This document shows positions 50,983 to 58,196 of a DNA stretch of 64,000 nucleotides, piece after piece. How positions within the stretch are numbered: position 1 is the stretch's first letter; each line of letters opens with the position of its first letter. The position numbers and the translations under genes were made by a program. Source of the DNA: a virus. The DNA is taken from the IMG/VR virus record IMGVR_UViG_3300030329_005540, positions 1 to 64,000 of that record; one strand, 5' to 3'. The notes below the pieces were generated by a model. That model was given only the letters and a program-made list of their open reading frames with translations. It had not been told where the DNA came from and made no database searches.

Positions 50983-51562
50983 AATTAAAAATCTTATAAT
51001 CTTTTTTGTAAATTCTTTTGATTATATTTTCTGCTTCTTTACTAGCTTTATATTCTTTCACCCCCTTGTTTTCATGTCTTAAGTTGTTATCTACTCCAAG
51101 TTTATCCGTAATAAATTTGTAATCTTCTTCAATTGTTTCTAATTTACCAAGATAATCGACTATAACTTTCTCTTCTTCATCACATAAGAAATAATACTGG
51201 GGAGCTAAATGATCTATCAACTGCAATGGATCAGACTTGTTTAAAAAATTAATACAAAACTCATCAAAATTATCAGAGTTATCTACAGCAGAAAACACAT
51301 CCTCATCAACAGACTGTCTTTGAAATGTTTTAGAATTTTTAAAATAATTATACGCCGAAATAGCGCGAGCCAAAGGGTTTCTACAGAACCCAAAAACAAA
51401 ATATTCTTCGTATATTTTTGGATACGCAGACTTTAAGAAAAGAGCGGGGAAGTGCCCTCCGTAAGTGAGTCGATCCCATCCTAGGGATTCAGCTACGCTG
51501 CGACCAGCAACCTTGGGTACGTGTACGAAAATGCATTTTTTATTGTGACAAATATGTTCCAT
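50972..51562 (-). CDS. Carbohydrate sulfotransferase (Sulfotransfer_2 type)
   Basis: A 196-residue protein. It opens with CIFVHVPKVAGRSVAESLG, the PAPS 5'-phosphosulfate loop of glycan sulfotransferases, and continues with FGFCRNPLARAISAYNYFKN, the 3'-phosphate loop (R-N-P...S). LAPQYYFLCD and a terminal NKG follow as in the family. It is short but complete for bacterial members. It probably sulfates the phage-directed glycan. Confidence 0.8.
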   Translation of the reverse strand: MEHICHNKKCIFVHVPKVAGRSVAESLGWDRLTYGGHFPALFLKSAYPKIYEEYFVFGFCRNPLARAISAYNYFKNSKTFQRQSVDEDVFSAVDNSDNFDEFCINFLNKSDPLQLIDHLAPQYYFLCDEEEKVIVDYLGKLETIEEDYKFITDKLGVDNNLRHENKGVKEYKASKEAENIIKRIYKKDYKIFNYEI

Positions 51563-52389
51563 TACTTAGCTAACGTCGGTTTTCTATTCTTGAAATCTTC
51601 GTTATTAATATCGTAAATTTTAGCTAAATCATCGATAGTAAAATCAATTTGAGTTTTATCAGGGTCAAGAGAAGCGAGGTTCGCGTTTAGTGTTTTGACA
51701 TGGCTTTTGTCGTAATCATTCCACTGGATATAGTTACCTTTAATGAGAAGGTCTTTTTCGAATTTAGAAATAACGTTCTCCACGGGTACAAAATTTTTAT
51801 ACACGGGGTCTCCTTGCTCCGATCTAACCTTGTCTTCAGCAGGGCCAGTGCGACTGTTTCTAGTGGCGATATTTTGAAAGATTAATTGTTTCCTAGGGAA
51901 TAATTTGTAACAAGCGTACATGGCGTACCACATTGATTTACCGGAGCTATGAAATATAGCGGGGAACATTACCTCTGCGAAGCTCCTAGAAAATATATGA
52001 ACGCATAAATCGTAGCACGCGATAGGGTGAACAGGCTTATCTGTTTGAACTTTTGATAAATGCCATCCGGGTCCGCCTAAAGTTCCAGAGACAGGTTTGT
52101 ATTCGTCGAAATTATCCGCAATAGTTTGAGCTATGTTTTCCCCGTAGAATAAAACATCGTCATCTATAAAAATGTAATATTCGTACTCGTCCATTATGTG
52201 ATCGTATAAGATGCTTCTACCCTCGGTCCAACAAGCGTCAGGATGACAAACTTGAGCATTTGGGTCATCAAGTTCTTTCCAATTCAATCTATAGAAATCA
52301 CTAACCTCGGTATTAAACTGAGACTTATGCTGAAGGGTGAAATCATCGTTGATGGTTTTGCCTTGTTCTAGAACACAGAACTTTTTCAT
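51562..52389 (-). CDS. GT-A-fold glycosyltransferase-like protein
   Basis: A 275-residue protein. YYIFIDDDVLFYG carries a metal-type DDD motif after a strand, and SGTLGGPGWHLS, CYDLCVHIFSR and IFHSSGKSMWYAMYACYK follow. The layout (strand, DDD, then a region closing over the donor) matches GT-A enzymes, although I cannot name the family. It overlaps its neighbours by 4 and 1 nt inside the sugar operon. Confidence 0.5.
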   Translation of the reverse strand: MKKFCVLEQGKTINDDFTLQHKSQFNTEVSDFYRLNWKELDDPNAQVCHPDACWTEGRSILYDHIMDEYEYYIFIDDDVLFYGENIAQTIADNFDEYKPVSGTLGGPGWHLSKVQTDKPVHPIACYDLCVHIFSRSFAEVMFPAIFHSSGKSMWYAMYACYKLFPRKQLIFQNIATRNSRTGPAEDKVRSEQGDPVYKNFVPVENVISKFEKDLLIKGNYIQWNDYDKSHVKTLNANLASLDPDKTQIDFTIDDLAKIYDINNEDFKNRKPTLAK

Positions 52390-53117
52390 TTTTCACCTCC
52401 TCTAAATCTTGGGAATTGCTCCATGTTCTTATCGAGATGGACTATCGTTTTTTCAACAGGCATAGTCCAATTTTGAGGGTATGCAAATCCTGCATGTAAG
52501 GTAGAAACTAATTCGTCGTTCTCAGAAAAGTATCTGTTTAGATGTGACTCATCATGCCACGCGGCGATAACTCCATTTTCCAAATCCTTTTTCACGCAAA
52601 CGTGAAGCTCTTTTATCATTTGACTTATGTGAGGGTTTTTACCTCCCCAAAAACATCCCTGCCTGTATTTAACACCATGCTCTTCTGTTTTGGGAGTATA
52701 AGCCGTAGACTGCTTGTTACTTTCGTACTCGCATATTCCAGAGCCGTACATAAATTGCCCCGGATGATGAACCCCGAAGAAGTGATCATACCTATTCAAA
52801 AACGAACTAGGAATAAGCTTACTCACTACCATGTCCGCATCTAAGAAAATGACATCGCTAAATTTCTCAAGCTCATCAATGACTCCGTACATGTACTTGA
52901 ATCGCTTAAGAGTGATATACGGCCAAGGCTCATGCTCTATTTTTCGAACCGCTACGTTGTCTTTTTTAAAGACTTCGTTCTCTACGTCGTCTGTAAACGC
53001 ATATATAACCTTCTCTTCATCCGGAAGAAAAAGGCTCATAACTCCGTCGTAGTAGTCGTCGAAAAAATCTACGTACTTGTTAGTTCCAATAAATATAAAT
53101 GCTATCTTCTTTTCCAT
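52386..53117 (-). CDS. GT6-family glycosyltransferase (alpha-1,3-Gal/GalNAc type) with DxD
   Basis: A 243-residue protein of the ABO/alpha-galactosyltransferase family. Motifs are IAFIFIGTNKYVDFFDDYYD, KRFKYMYGVIDE, the metal site FLDADMVV, KYRQGCFWGGK and WHDESHLNRYF, plus LHAGFAYPQNW. Family knowledge: most bacterial GT6 enzymes have NxN instead of the metal-binding DxD, while vertebrate enzymes and a cyanophage homologue keep DxD. This phage enzyme keeps it (DAD). It would add galactose or GalNAc alpha-1,3 to a glycan, often to a fucosylated acceptor, and the next gene is a fucosyltransferase. Confidence 0.85.
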   Translation of the reverse strand: MEKKIAFIFIGTNKYVDFFDDYYDGVMSLFLPDEEKVIYAFTDDVENEVFKKDNVAVRKIEHEPWPYITLKRFKYMYGVIDELEKFSDVIFLDADMVVSKLIPSSFLNRYDHFFGVHHPGQFMYGSGICEYESNKQSTAYTPKTEEHGVKYRQGCFWGGKNPHISQMIKELHVCVKKDLENGVIAAWHDESHLNRYFSENDELVSTLHAGFAYPQNWTMPVEKTIVHLDKNMEQFPRFRGGEK

Positions 53118-53956
53118 GACTCTGGGATTATATCATCTAAATAATTTTCTCTGTATTCTTTAGGACAAATAAGCTCTAAGTGTTGTGGCGTGAACCACTT
53201 ATCAGGAGCAAAGACCTGTTTATCATCATTGCTGTTTAGCCATGCCGCCCACCAACTATATGTAGAATTAGATATAATGTTTGTGCGACATCTACTCATT
53301 AAAAATAACTCGATTAAATCTTCTTTAAAATATTTAGGCGCATCTACTTCTGCGGTTTTAGTATCGCTAATTAAACTTAAATCATGTGCTCTTTCAGAAA
53401 TAAAAAAAGAATTTTCAACTTCATTGGAAAAAATATTTTTACAGTGATTTATATCATCCGAAAAGAAGAGGACTTTCGACGCGCCGCTCTCTTTAATGCA
53501 CGATAGAAAGTAATCTTCGTTTAATGGGTGATATACAGTAGATAAAAGTCTATAATCGCCGCATCTAATATGAACCGATACGGTATCCTCTTCGAAGACG
53601 AATCCGTATTTTTCTTCTATGATTTTAGATATCTCGTCGCTGGGAGTGAGATAGTTCCGAATCTCTTCCTCGCTGTCTTTGAAATACTTTTCTGATTGAA
53701 AATACCCAGATAAATCTATAGACACTTCTCCAGAGCATTCTAAATCAAATCCTTCATAAGTGCAGCCACTCTCTTTTATTTGCAAATCCGCATGTTGAAA
53801 TCCTGTGGGAATTTTATTTTTTAGATGTTTGTTAACCGCCCACTCTGGGAAGCTATAACTGTGACCGTTTTTATTGGCTATACCTATGGTGGAGGCGACT
53901 TGAAAAAACTGGTTTCCAAGTCTGCCCATGTTTCCTAATCGAGAAAATGTAATCAT
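53102..53956 (-). CDS. GT11-type alpha-1,2-fucosyltransferase
   Basis: A 284-residue enzyme with the family blocks GRLGNQFFQVASTIGIA at the N-terminus, VSVHIRCGDY (H-x-R-x-x-D) mid-protein, FFSDDINHCKN, and NIISNSTYSWWAAWLN near the C-terminus. It uses GDP-fucose, which gmd and fcl of the same cluster make. Its gene overlaps the GT6 gene by 16 nt, matching the biochemical order fucosylation, then GT6 action, known from H/ABO-type antigens. Confidence 0.88.
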   Translation of the reverse strand: MITFSRLGNMGRLGNQFFQVASTIGIANKNGHSYSFPEWAVNKHLKNKIPTGFQHADLQIKESGCTYEGFDLECSGEVSIDLSGYFQSEKYFKDSEEEIRNYLTPSDEISKIIEEKYGFVFEEDTVSVHIRCGDYRLLSTVYHPLNEDYFLSCIKESGASKVLFFSDDINHCKNIFSNEVENSFFISERAHDLSLISDTKTAEVDAPKYFKEDLIELFLMSRCRTNIISNSTYSWWAAWLNSNDDKQVFAPDKWFTPQHLELICPKEYRENYLDDIIPESWKRR

Positions 53957-53957
53957 T

Positions 53958-54917
53958 TTATTTTGGGGAATTTATTGCGATCCACCTAAATAGTTCGTGC
54001 TCGGGCTCCCAGCCTAGCTCTTTTTTTGCTTTCGTAATATCCGCGCATGTAGTTTTAGGCTCAAAGCGCGGCTCGATGTGTTTGATTTCGTTGTGTATAT
54101 ATTGCGCTATTTTTTTAATAGAGTGTTTTTCTCCAGAGCCAATATTGTAAATGTGGTGTCCGTCTGGCAAATCTGTTTCGGCAGCCTTTACGTTGGCTCT
54201 CGCTACATCTTTGACGTTTACAAAGTCTCTTTCTTGCAGCCCGTCACCAGTGAGAGATAAAGACTGGCCGCTTAACAACTGTCGAAAAAATATTCCCATT
54301 ACTGGAACGTATGATCCTTGAGTCGGCTGTCCTTCTCCGTAAACGTTAAAATACCGAAGCGATACGCTATTTAATCCGTAAAGTTTTGAAAACAATTCTA
54401 AGTACTGTTCTCCTACCAGCTTGTGCAATGCATATGGACTCATAGGGTCTAGCCTTCCATTTTCGTCAGTAGGTGTGAATTCAGGATCGCCGTAAACTGA
54501 TGACGACGAACTGAATATAATCTTTTTTACGCCAGCGTTTTTACACGCCCAAAACAAATTCAAACTTCCATTAATGTTTTCCTCATGATATTTGATGGGG
54601 TCTTTGATAGAGGGGTCAACCCTCGGATGCGCGGCTAAATGAAAAACATATTCAACATCCTTTAAAACTTCGACTAGCTGATGAGAAAAAATAACGTTCT
54701 TTCTAATAAATTCGACACTAGGTAAATTTTTATTTCCGCGTACCTCGTTACCGAATCTAAAATTAAACGGTAAAGTGGAATCGCCGGGGGAAGCCGCTCT
54801 TTCCGTAGTTGAGCAGTCGTCAACAACCGTTACGTCATAACCGCTCTTTAAAAGAGCTTCTACAACGCTACTCCCGATAAACCCTAGTCCTCCCGTAACT
54901 AATACTTTAGTTTTCAT
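53958..54917 (-). CDS. NAD-dependent nucleotide-sugar epimerase/dehydratase
   Basis: A 319-residue extended short-chain dehydrogenase. It has TGGLGFIGSSVVEALL, FHLAAHPRVDPS, FSSSSSVYG, the catalytic YALHK, RYFNVYGEGQP and FVNVKDVARAN. It resembles GalE-like and UDP-glucuronate-type 4-epimerases, but the exact substrate cannot be told. It probably supplies UDP-galactose or a related sugar for the nearby GT6 enzyme. Confidence 0.8.
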   Translation of the reverse strand: MKTKVLVTGGLGFIGSSVVEALLKSGYDVTVVDDCSTTERAASPGDSTLPFNFRFGNEVRGNKNLPSVEFIRKNVIFSHQLVEVLKDVEYVFHLAAHPRVDPSIKDPIKYHEENINGSLNLFWACKNAGVKKIIFSSSSSVYGDPEFTPTDENGRLDPMSPYALHKLVGEQYLELFSKLYGLNSVSLRYFNVYGEGQPTQGSYVPVMGIFFRQLLSGQSLSLTGDGLQERDFVNVKDVARANVKAAETDLPDGHHIYNIGSGEKHSIKKIAQYIHNEIKHIEPRFEPKTTCADITKAKKELGWEPEHELFRWIAINSPK

Positions 54918-55644
54918 TTTTTTCTTTTTCCTTTTCGTATATCCTTTTTCTCAAATTGCTGGAAGAATAAGAATGCGTACTCCTGTCGTGAAAATATTCT
55001 TCTTTAGCTATTCCTTTACCCGTGTATTCCTTGCCTTCCCAATCGGTTCCCAATACTCTTATATCGGGTTTGACAGTTAGTAGTAATTCAATTAAAGATT
55101 TCTCGGTATCGTATAATCTAATTTCATCAACATACTTGCACGCCGACAAAGACTCTCTTCTTTCTTCTAGAGATTGAATAGGTTTATTTTTTTCTGGCCT
55201 GTCAATAGTCGGGTCTGTTTGAAGCCCCGCAATAAGCTTGTCACATTTTGACCTTGCGTCTTTGAGCATTATAAAGTGCCCAGCGTGTAAAAGATCAAAG
55301 CAGCTACAAACGAAGCCCGTCCTTTGTTCGGGAGGCGGTTGGGGAACCAACTCATTACGCAAAGCTTGAGTGTTTTGAGCATTGGTGCTTATAAGTCTAT
55401 CGCAGTCAGGTATTCCTTCGTTGATTAATTCGTGATATTTAACCTCCCAATCTTTCAACCATATCTTGTTATAGTTACTCCAATCCTTTCCTCCAGCTTT
55501 TGAGCGAGTGCTGTAAATTTTAATTACATGCCCTTGCTCGTATAATTTATTAATATGATCAATCATGTAAAGATAAGGCTTTGCGTCGGGGAAAAATTCT
55601 TCCTCTGTGCAAATAGTCCCATCTAATTGAAAGCAGTAAGTCAT
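54907..55644 (-). CDS. HAD phosphatase fused to a cytidylyltransferase-like domain
   Basis: About 245 residues from the ATG at 55644 (ATGA overlap with the kinase gene, GGAG site upstream). Residues ~1-100 are HAD-like: FQLDGTICTEEEFFPDA, then IKIYSTRSKAGGKDW and KYHELINEGIPDCDRLI, as in capsule-operon phosphatases. Residues ~110-245 are a nucleotidyltransferase with GFVCSCFDLLHAGHFIMLKD (H-x-G-H motif), QSLEERRESLSACKYVDE and YSSSNLRKRI. With the heptose kinase gene this gives the later steps of heptose activation: dephosphorylation and NDP transfer. Such fusions vary, so substrate is inference. Confidence 0.75.
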   Translation of the reverse strand: MTYCFQLDGTICTEEEFFPDAKPYLYMIDHINKLYEQGHVIKIYSTRSKAGGKDWSNYNKIWLKDWEVKYHELINEGIPDCDRLISTNAQNTQALRNELVPQPPPEQRTGFVCSCFDLLHAGHFIMLKDARSKCDKLIAGLQTDPTIDRPEKNKPIQSLEERRESLSACKYVDEIRLYDTEKSLIELLLTVKPDIRVLGTDWEGKEYTGKGIAKEEYFHDRSTHSYSSSNLRKRIYEKEKEKNEN

Positions 55645-56597
55645 AACTCCGTTGCGCTTGCGCCGTACCAATCACAGGCAATTTTAAAAGTGATTTTATT
55701 CAAGTCTTCCTCCTGCTTTAGATCATAATTTTTATCAGTAAATACTAAAAAGTATCCTCCACCACCAGCGCCGCATAGCTTGTGAGCTTTAACTTGGCTA
55801 AGTTTATCCAATTTCTCATCTATTTCAAGTATTTTTTGATTTGATGCAATAGAATTTGACGTTTCCTTCTTTCTCGCCCAGCCTTCGTTGATAATTTCGA
55901 AAAAATCGTCAGGCTTATTTCTAGTAATTGACTTTTCCATTTTTTGTACCAGAGGTAAAAGCGCTTCGACTTTTTTAAGATCGAGGGTTTTTAGTATATC
56001 TGTAGACTTCCTGCTGACTCCGGTATAAACGAGATACTTATTGTAATCTTCGATAAAACTCTTACCGAAAATCTTACATCTGATTTTATTATTTGGGTAA
56101 AAATCTAATTTTTTAAACCCGCCAATCCCGCAGCCATAAGAATCTTGGTATCCGGTTAATGGGTTAAAATTTCTCTCTAGCTCTAGCGCGATTTCACATA
56201 TTTGCCCTTGGCTTAGATTCAATTGATTCTGCAAACTGGCAGCTTTTATCAGAGCTATTAAATAAGCCGAGGAGGACGCTAAACCTGAACCGTGTGAGAA
56301 GATATCAGAAAAGAATGAAATGCTCGTAGGAGGCAATTTGAAGCGATCTAGACACTCTCTAGCGATGTCATTATGAATCTCTGAAACAGAAGAGACTTCC
56401 TCTTTTTGGGAATATTTTATAATATATTTATCATCAACTGCATTATAGCCATTTTTATCAGTAAATAGAGTTACGTATGAATATAAATTACAAGGAAAAC
56501 TAATTACTGATCCGCGCCCTTTATAATCTATAAACTCCTGTAAGTCGGTTGAGCCTCCAGCAATAGAGACTCTTAATGGACATCTGGAAATTATCAT
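55641..56597 (-). CDS. GHMP kinase, D-glycero-D-manno-heptose 7-phosphate kinase type
   Basis: A 318-residue kinase. It has RCPLRVSIAGGSTDLQEF at the N-terminus, the ATP loop SHGSGLASSSAYLIAL, NPLTGYQDSYGCGIGG and the C-terminal KLCGAGGGGYFL. The sequence style is that of HddA and its relatives, which phosphorylate heptose 7-phosphate at C1; fucokinase/galactokinase-type members are alternatives. It is followed at once by the phosphatase/nucleotidyltransferase fusion, which supports the heptose pathway. Confidence 0.8.
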   Translation of the reverse strand: MIISRCPLRVSIAGGSTDLQEFIDYKGRGSVISFPCNLYSYVTLFTDKNGYNAVDDKYIIKYSQKEEVSSVSEIHNDIARECLDRFKLPPTSISFFSDIFSHGSGLASSSAYLIALIKAASLQNQLNLSQGQICEIALELERNFNPLTGYQDSYGCGIGGFKKLDFYPNNKIRCKIFGKSFIEDYNKYLVYTGVSRKSTDILKTLDLKKVEALLPLVQKMEKSITRNKPDDFFEIINEGWARKKETSNSIASNQKILEIDEKLDKLSQVKAHKLCGAGGGGYFLVFTDKNYDLKQEEDLNKITFKIACDWYGASATEL

Positions 56598-57565
56598 ACA
56601 AAATTTAATCTTACTTTATTTAAAAAGTCCATCGTAGCTAAATATCTTTCGTCTCCCTCTAATCTCCAATTATCATCAGTCAACTCTCCTCCGTTTTTGT
56701 CCACCATGAATTTCCATATTTGATTAAGGTGGAAGTTTTGAAAGTGGAACTGGAGACCGTATCTAATCACGTCGGCGGCGTCAGCCTGATTACCTTCGTT
56801 CCAGAGGTGTTTGGCGTATTCGCCTATCTCTTCGGCGGGGCGATAGAAATTTAATTTGTTAACCCAAAATCTAGACTTCTCTTGCTGCCTTATTCTCACG
56901 AGCCTTCCAACGCAAGTGTATTGGTCATCGTTGTGGAAAGCTAGCATTTGATGGTTGTGCGAAATCTTAAACCCTGAGTCGCGACACTTCTGAGAAAAGT
57001 CGGTATCTTCATTATGCTTACCTTCTTCATAATCTTTTAGAGATTTCATGTTGGCGCGTTGTAAGCCTGTCGAATACTCAGTGTTCCACTTGCATTTTTC
57101 AAAAACGTACCTTTTCATTATCCAAGCTTGACCACCTGACATATAAAGATAAGGATCATCTTCATTCTCGTTTAGAACGCAGTGGCCGTATTTAGGACTT
57201 TGATAGCATACGTGATCCCAGAAGCGAGTACCGTCAGGGAGCCTGACTTGGGAAGTTAGGATATCGTAATCTGATTTATAATTTAATAAATTTTTATACC
57301 AATCTGGTGATAAAATCATATCATCGTCTAAAATTACGATCTTTTCCCCTTCAGAAGCTTCGCAAGCCCGATTTCTCATCTCTCCGAGAAGACCTTTTTT
57401 GGCTGCTGATTTAGCTGAGACTAATGTATATCCCTCTCCTTTGGGGTAATCTCCAGCGATTAGAATTTCATAACTGTCAATTTGTTGGCAATGTATTGAT
57501 TTTAAAACAAGGTCAGTTATTTCTTGTTTTTTGCCATTTGATACTATTACAAAAGAAAAATCCAT
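56594..57565 (-). CDS. GT2-type glycosyltransferase
   Basis: A 323-residue GT-A enzyme. It has FSFVIVSNGKKQEITDLVLK and AAKKGLLGEMRNRACEASE, then the metal motif VILDDDMILSPDW. YMSGGQAWIMKR and NEDTDFSQKCRDSGFKI (E-D, catalytic base region) follow. The C-terminal 70 residues are an extra helical tail. First gene after a separate promoter at the head of a long minus-strand sugar operon. Donor unknown. Confidence 0.8.
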   Translation of the reverse strand: MDFSFVIVSNGKKQEITDLVLKSIHCQQIDSYEILIAGDYPKGEGYTLVSAKSAAKKGLLGEMRNRACEASEGEKIVILDDDMILSPDWYKNLLNYKSDYDILTSQVRLPDGTRFWDHVCYQSPKYGHCVLNENEDDPYLYMSGGQAWIMKRYVFEKCKWNTEYSTGLQRANMKSLKDYEEGKHNEDTDFSQKCRDSGFKISHNHQMLAFHNDDQYTCVGRLVRIRQQEKSRFWVNKLNFYRPAEEIGEYAKHLWNEGNQADAADVIRYGLQFHFQNFHLNQIWKFMVDKNGGELTDDNWRLEGDERYLATMDFLNKVRLNFV

Positions 57566-57577
57566 ATACAGTCATAA

Positions 57578-57606
57578 ATTATAGACCATATATGGATATG
57601 ATTCAA
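57578..57606 (-). promoter_or_regulatory. Sigma70-like promoter of the sugar operon
   Basis: Minus strand: TTGAAT (57606-57601), 17-bp spacer, TATAAT (57583-57578), then 12 nt to the ATG at 57565. It lacks the AAAGC spacer motif of the replication promoters. The spacer contains CCATATATGG, a 10-bp palindrome. Confidence 0.6.
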
Positions 57607-57607
57607 C

Positions 57608-57892
57608 TTAATTTTTAAGAGCGTCTAATTTTTCCTCCAAACGATCAAATCTATCGTTCATTCTCTCGGAGAACATCTTGAAATCTTCTCTGCTAACGTA
57701 TTTTTCGGGAAGCGAGACGACCAGATCGGTATACTTTTCTTTAATTTTGTCCACATCTTCATGGTGTTTAACCATTAAGCCGTGGTGTTCCTCTTTAATC
57801 TCATTGATGTGGCCAATGATCATCTTAAAGACCCAACCGCCCATCAGTGTAACAACACCGACTGCAATATTGACAAGTATTTGGTAGTCCAT
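57608..57892 (-). CDS. Small membrane protein with C-terminal coiled coil
   Basis: A 94-residue protein. Residues ~7-27 (VNIAVGVVTLMGGWVFKMII) form one membrane helix. A His/Lys/Glu-rich linker and a coiled coil follow (MNDRFDRLEEKLDALKN). Small phage proteins of this layout include holin- or spanin-associated and membrane-anchor proteins, but nothing here singles out a function, and no lysin gene is near. Confidence 0.55.
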   Translation of the reverse strand: MDYQILVNIAVGVVTLMGGWVFKMIIGHINEIKEEHHGLMVKHHEDVDKIKEKYTDLVVSLPEKYVSREDFKMFSERMNDRFDRLEEKLDALKN

Positions 57893-57940
57893 GTCATATA
57901 TTACACATAAACTATCTGTACTTTTTTAAAAAAATAAAAG

Positions 57941-57954
57941 TGTAATTAATTACA
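57941..57954. repeat. Perfect 14-bp palindrome in a divergent promoter region
   Basis: TGTAATTAATTACA reads the same on both strands and ends on the A of the plus-strand ATG at 57954, in the 61-nt gap between two divergent genes. It is a candidate operator for a dimeric regulator, though AT-rich palindromes also occur by chance. Plus-strand AT-rich runs and a minus-strand TAATAT 5 nt before the start codon at 57892 lie in the same gap. Confidence 0.5.
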
Positions 57955-58196
57955 TGCATTTTTACGCATGTCCATATTGCTGGCCGAAGCAACGCGGTAG
58001 AGAAGGTAAGCTGATTGTGGTAAAATCAGCAGGGGTTCCTTGCGACCATAAGGGGGGCTTTTTTGATAAGGAAAAAGATTGCAGGGCTGAAAACTACAAG
58101 TGTAAAGAGGTAATGCACTGCACTTACTGCTCTACCGAGTTCAAAATAACTGAGGAGTTTCTATCTCAGCAAAAAAGAAAAATTAAAGACGGCTAA
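57954..58196 (+). CDS. Small zinc-ribbon protein, lone plus-strand gene
   Basis: An 80-residue protein with Cys/His pairs fit for one or two zincs: ACPYC at the start, PCDHKGGFFDKEKDC and HCTYCSTEF. It is the only plus-strand gene in ~39 kb of minus-strand genes. No ribosome site is visible before the ATG. The stop overlaps the stop of nrdB in CTAA. Function unknown; a regulator or nucleic-acid-binding role is possible. Confidence 0.6.
   Translation: MHFYACPYCWPKQRGREGKLIVVKSAGVPCDHKGGFFDKEKDCRAENYKCKEVMHCTYCSTEFKITEEFLSQQKRKIKDG

Noticed and set aside
55645-55671. Earlier start for the HAD/nucleotidyltransferase fusion at 55671
   Set aside because: The extra MVRRKRNGV lies inside the kinase gene. 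The ATG at 55644 gives an ATGA overlap, has a GGAG site and leads straight into the HAD motif.
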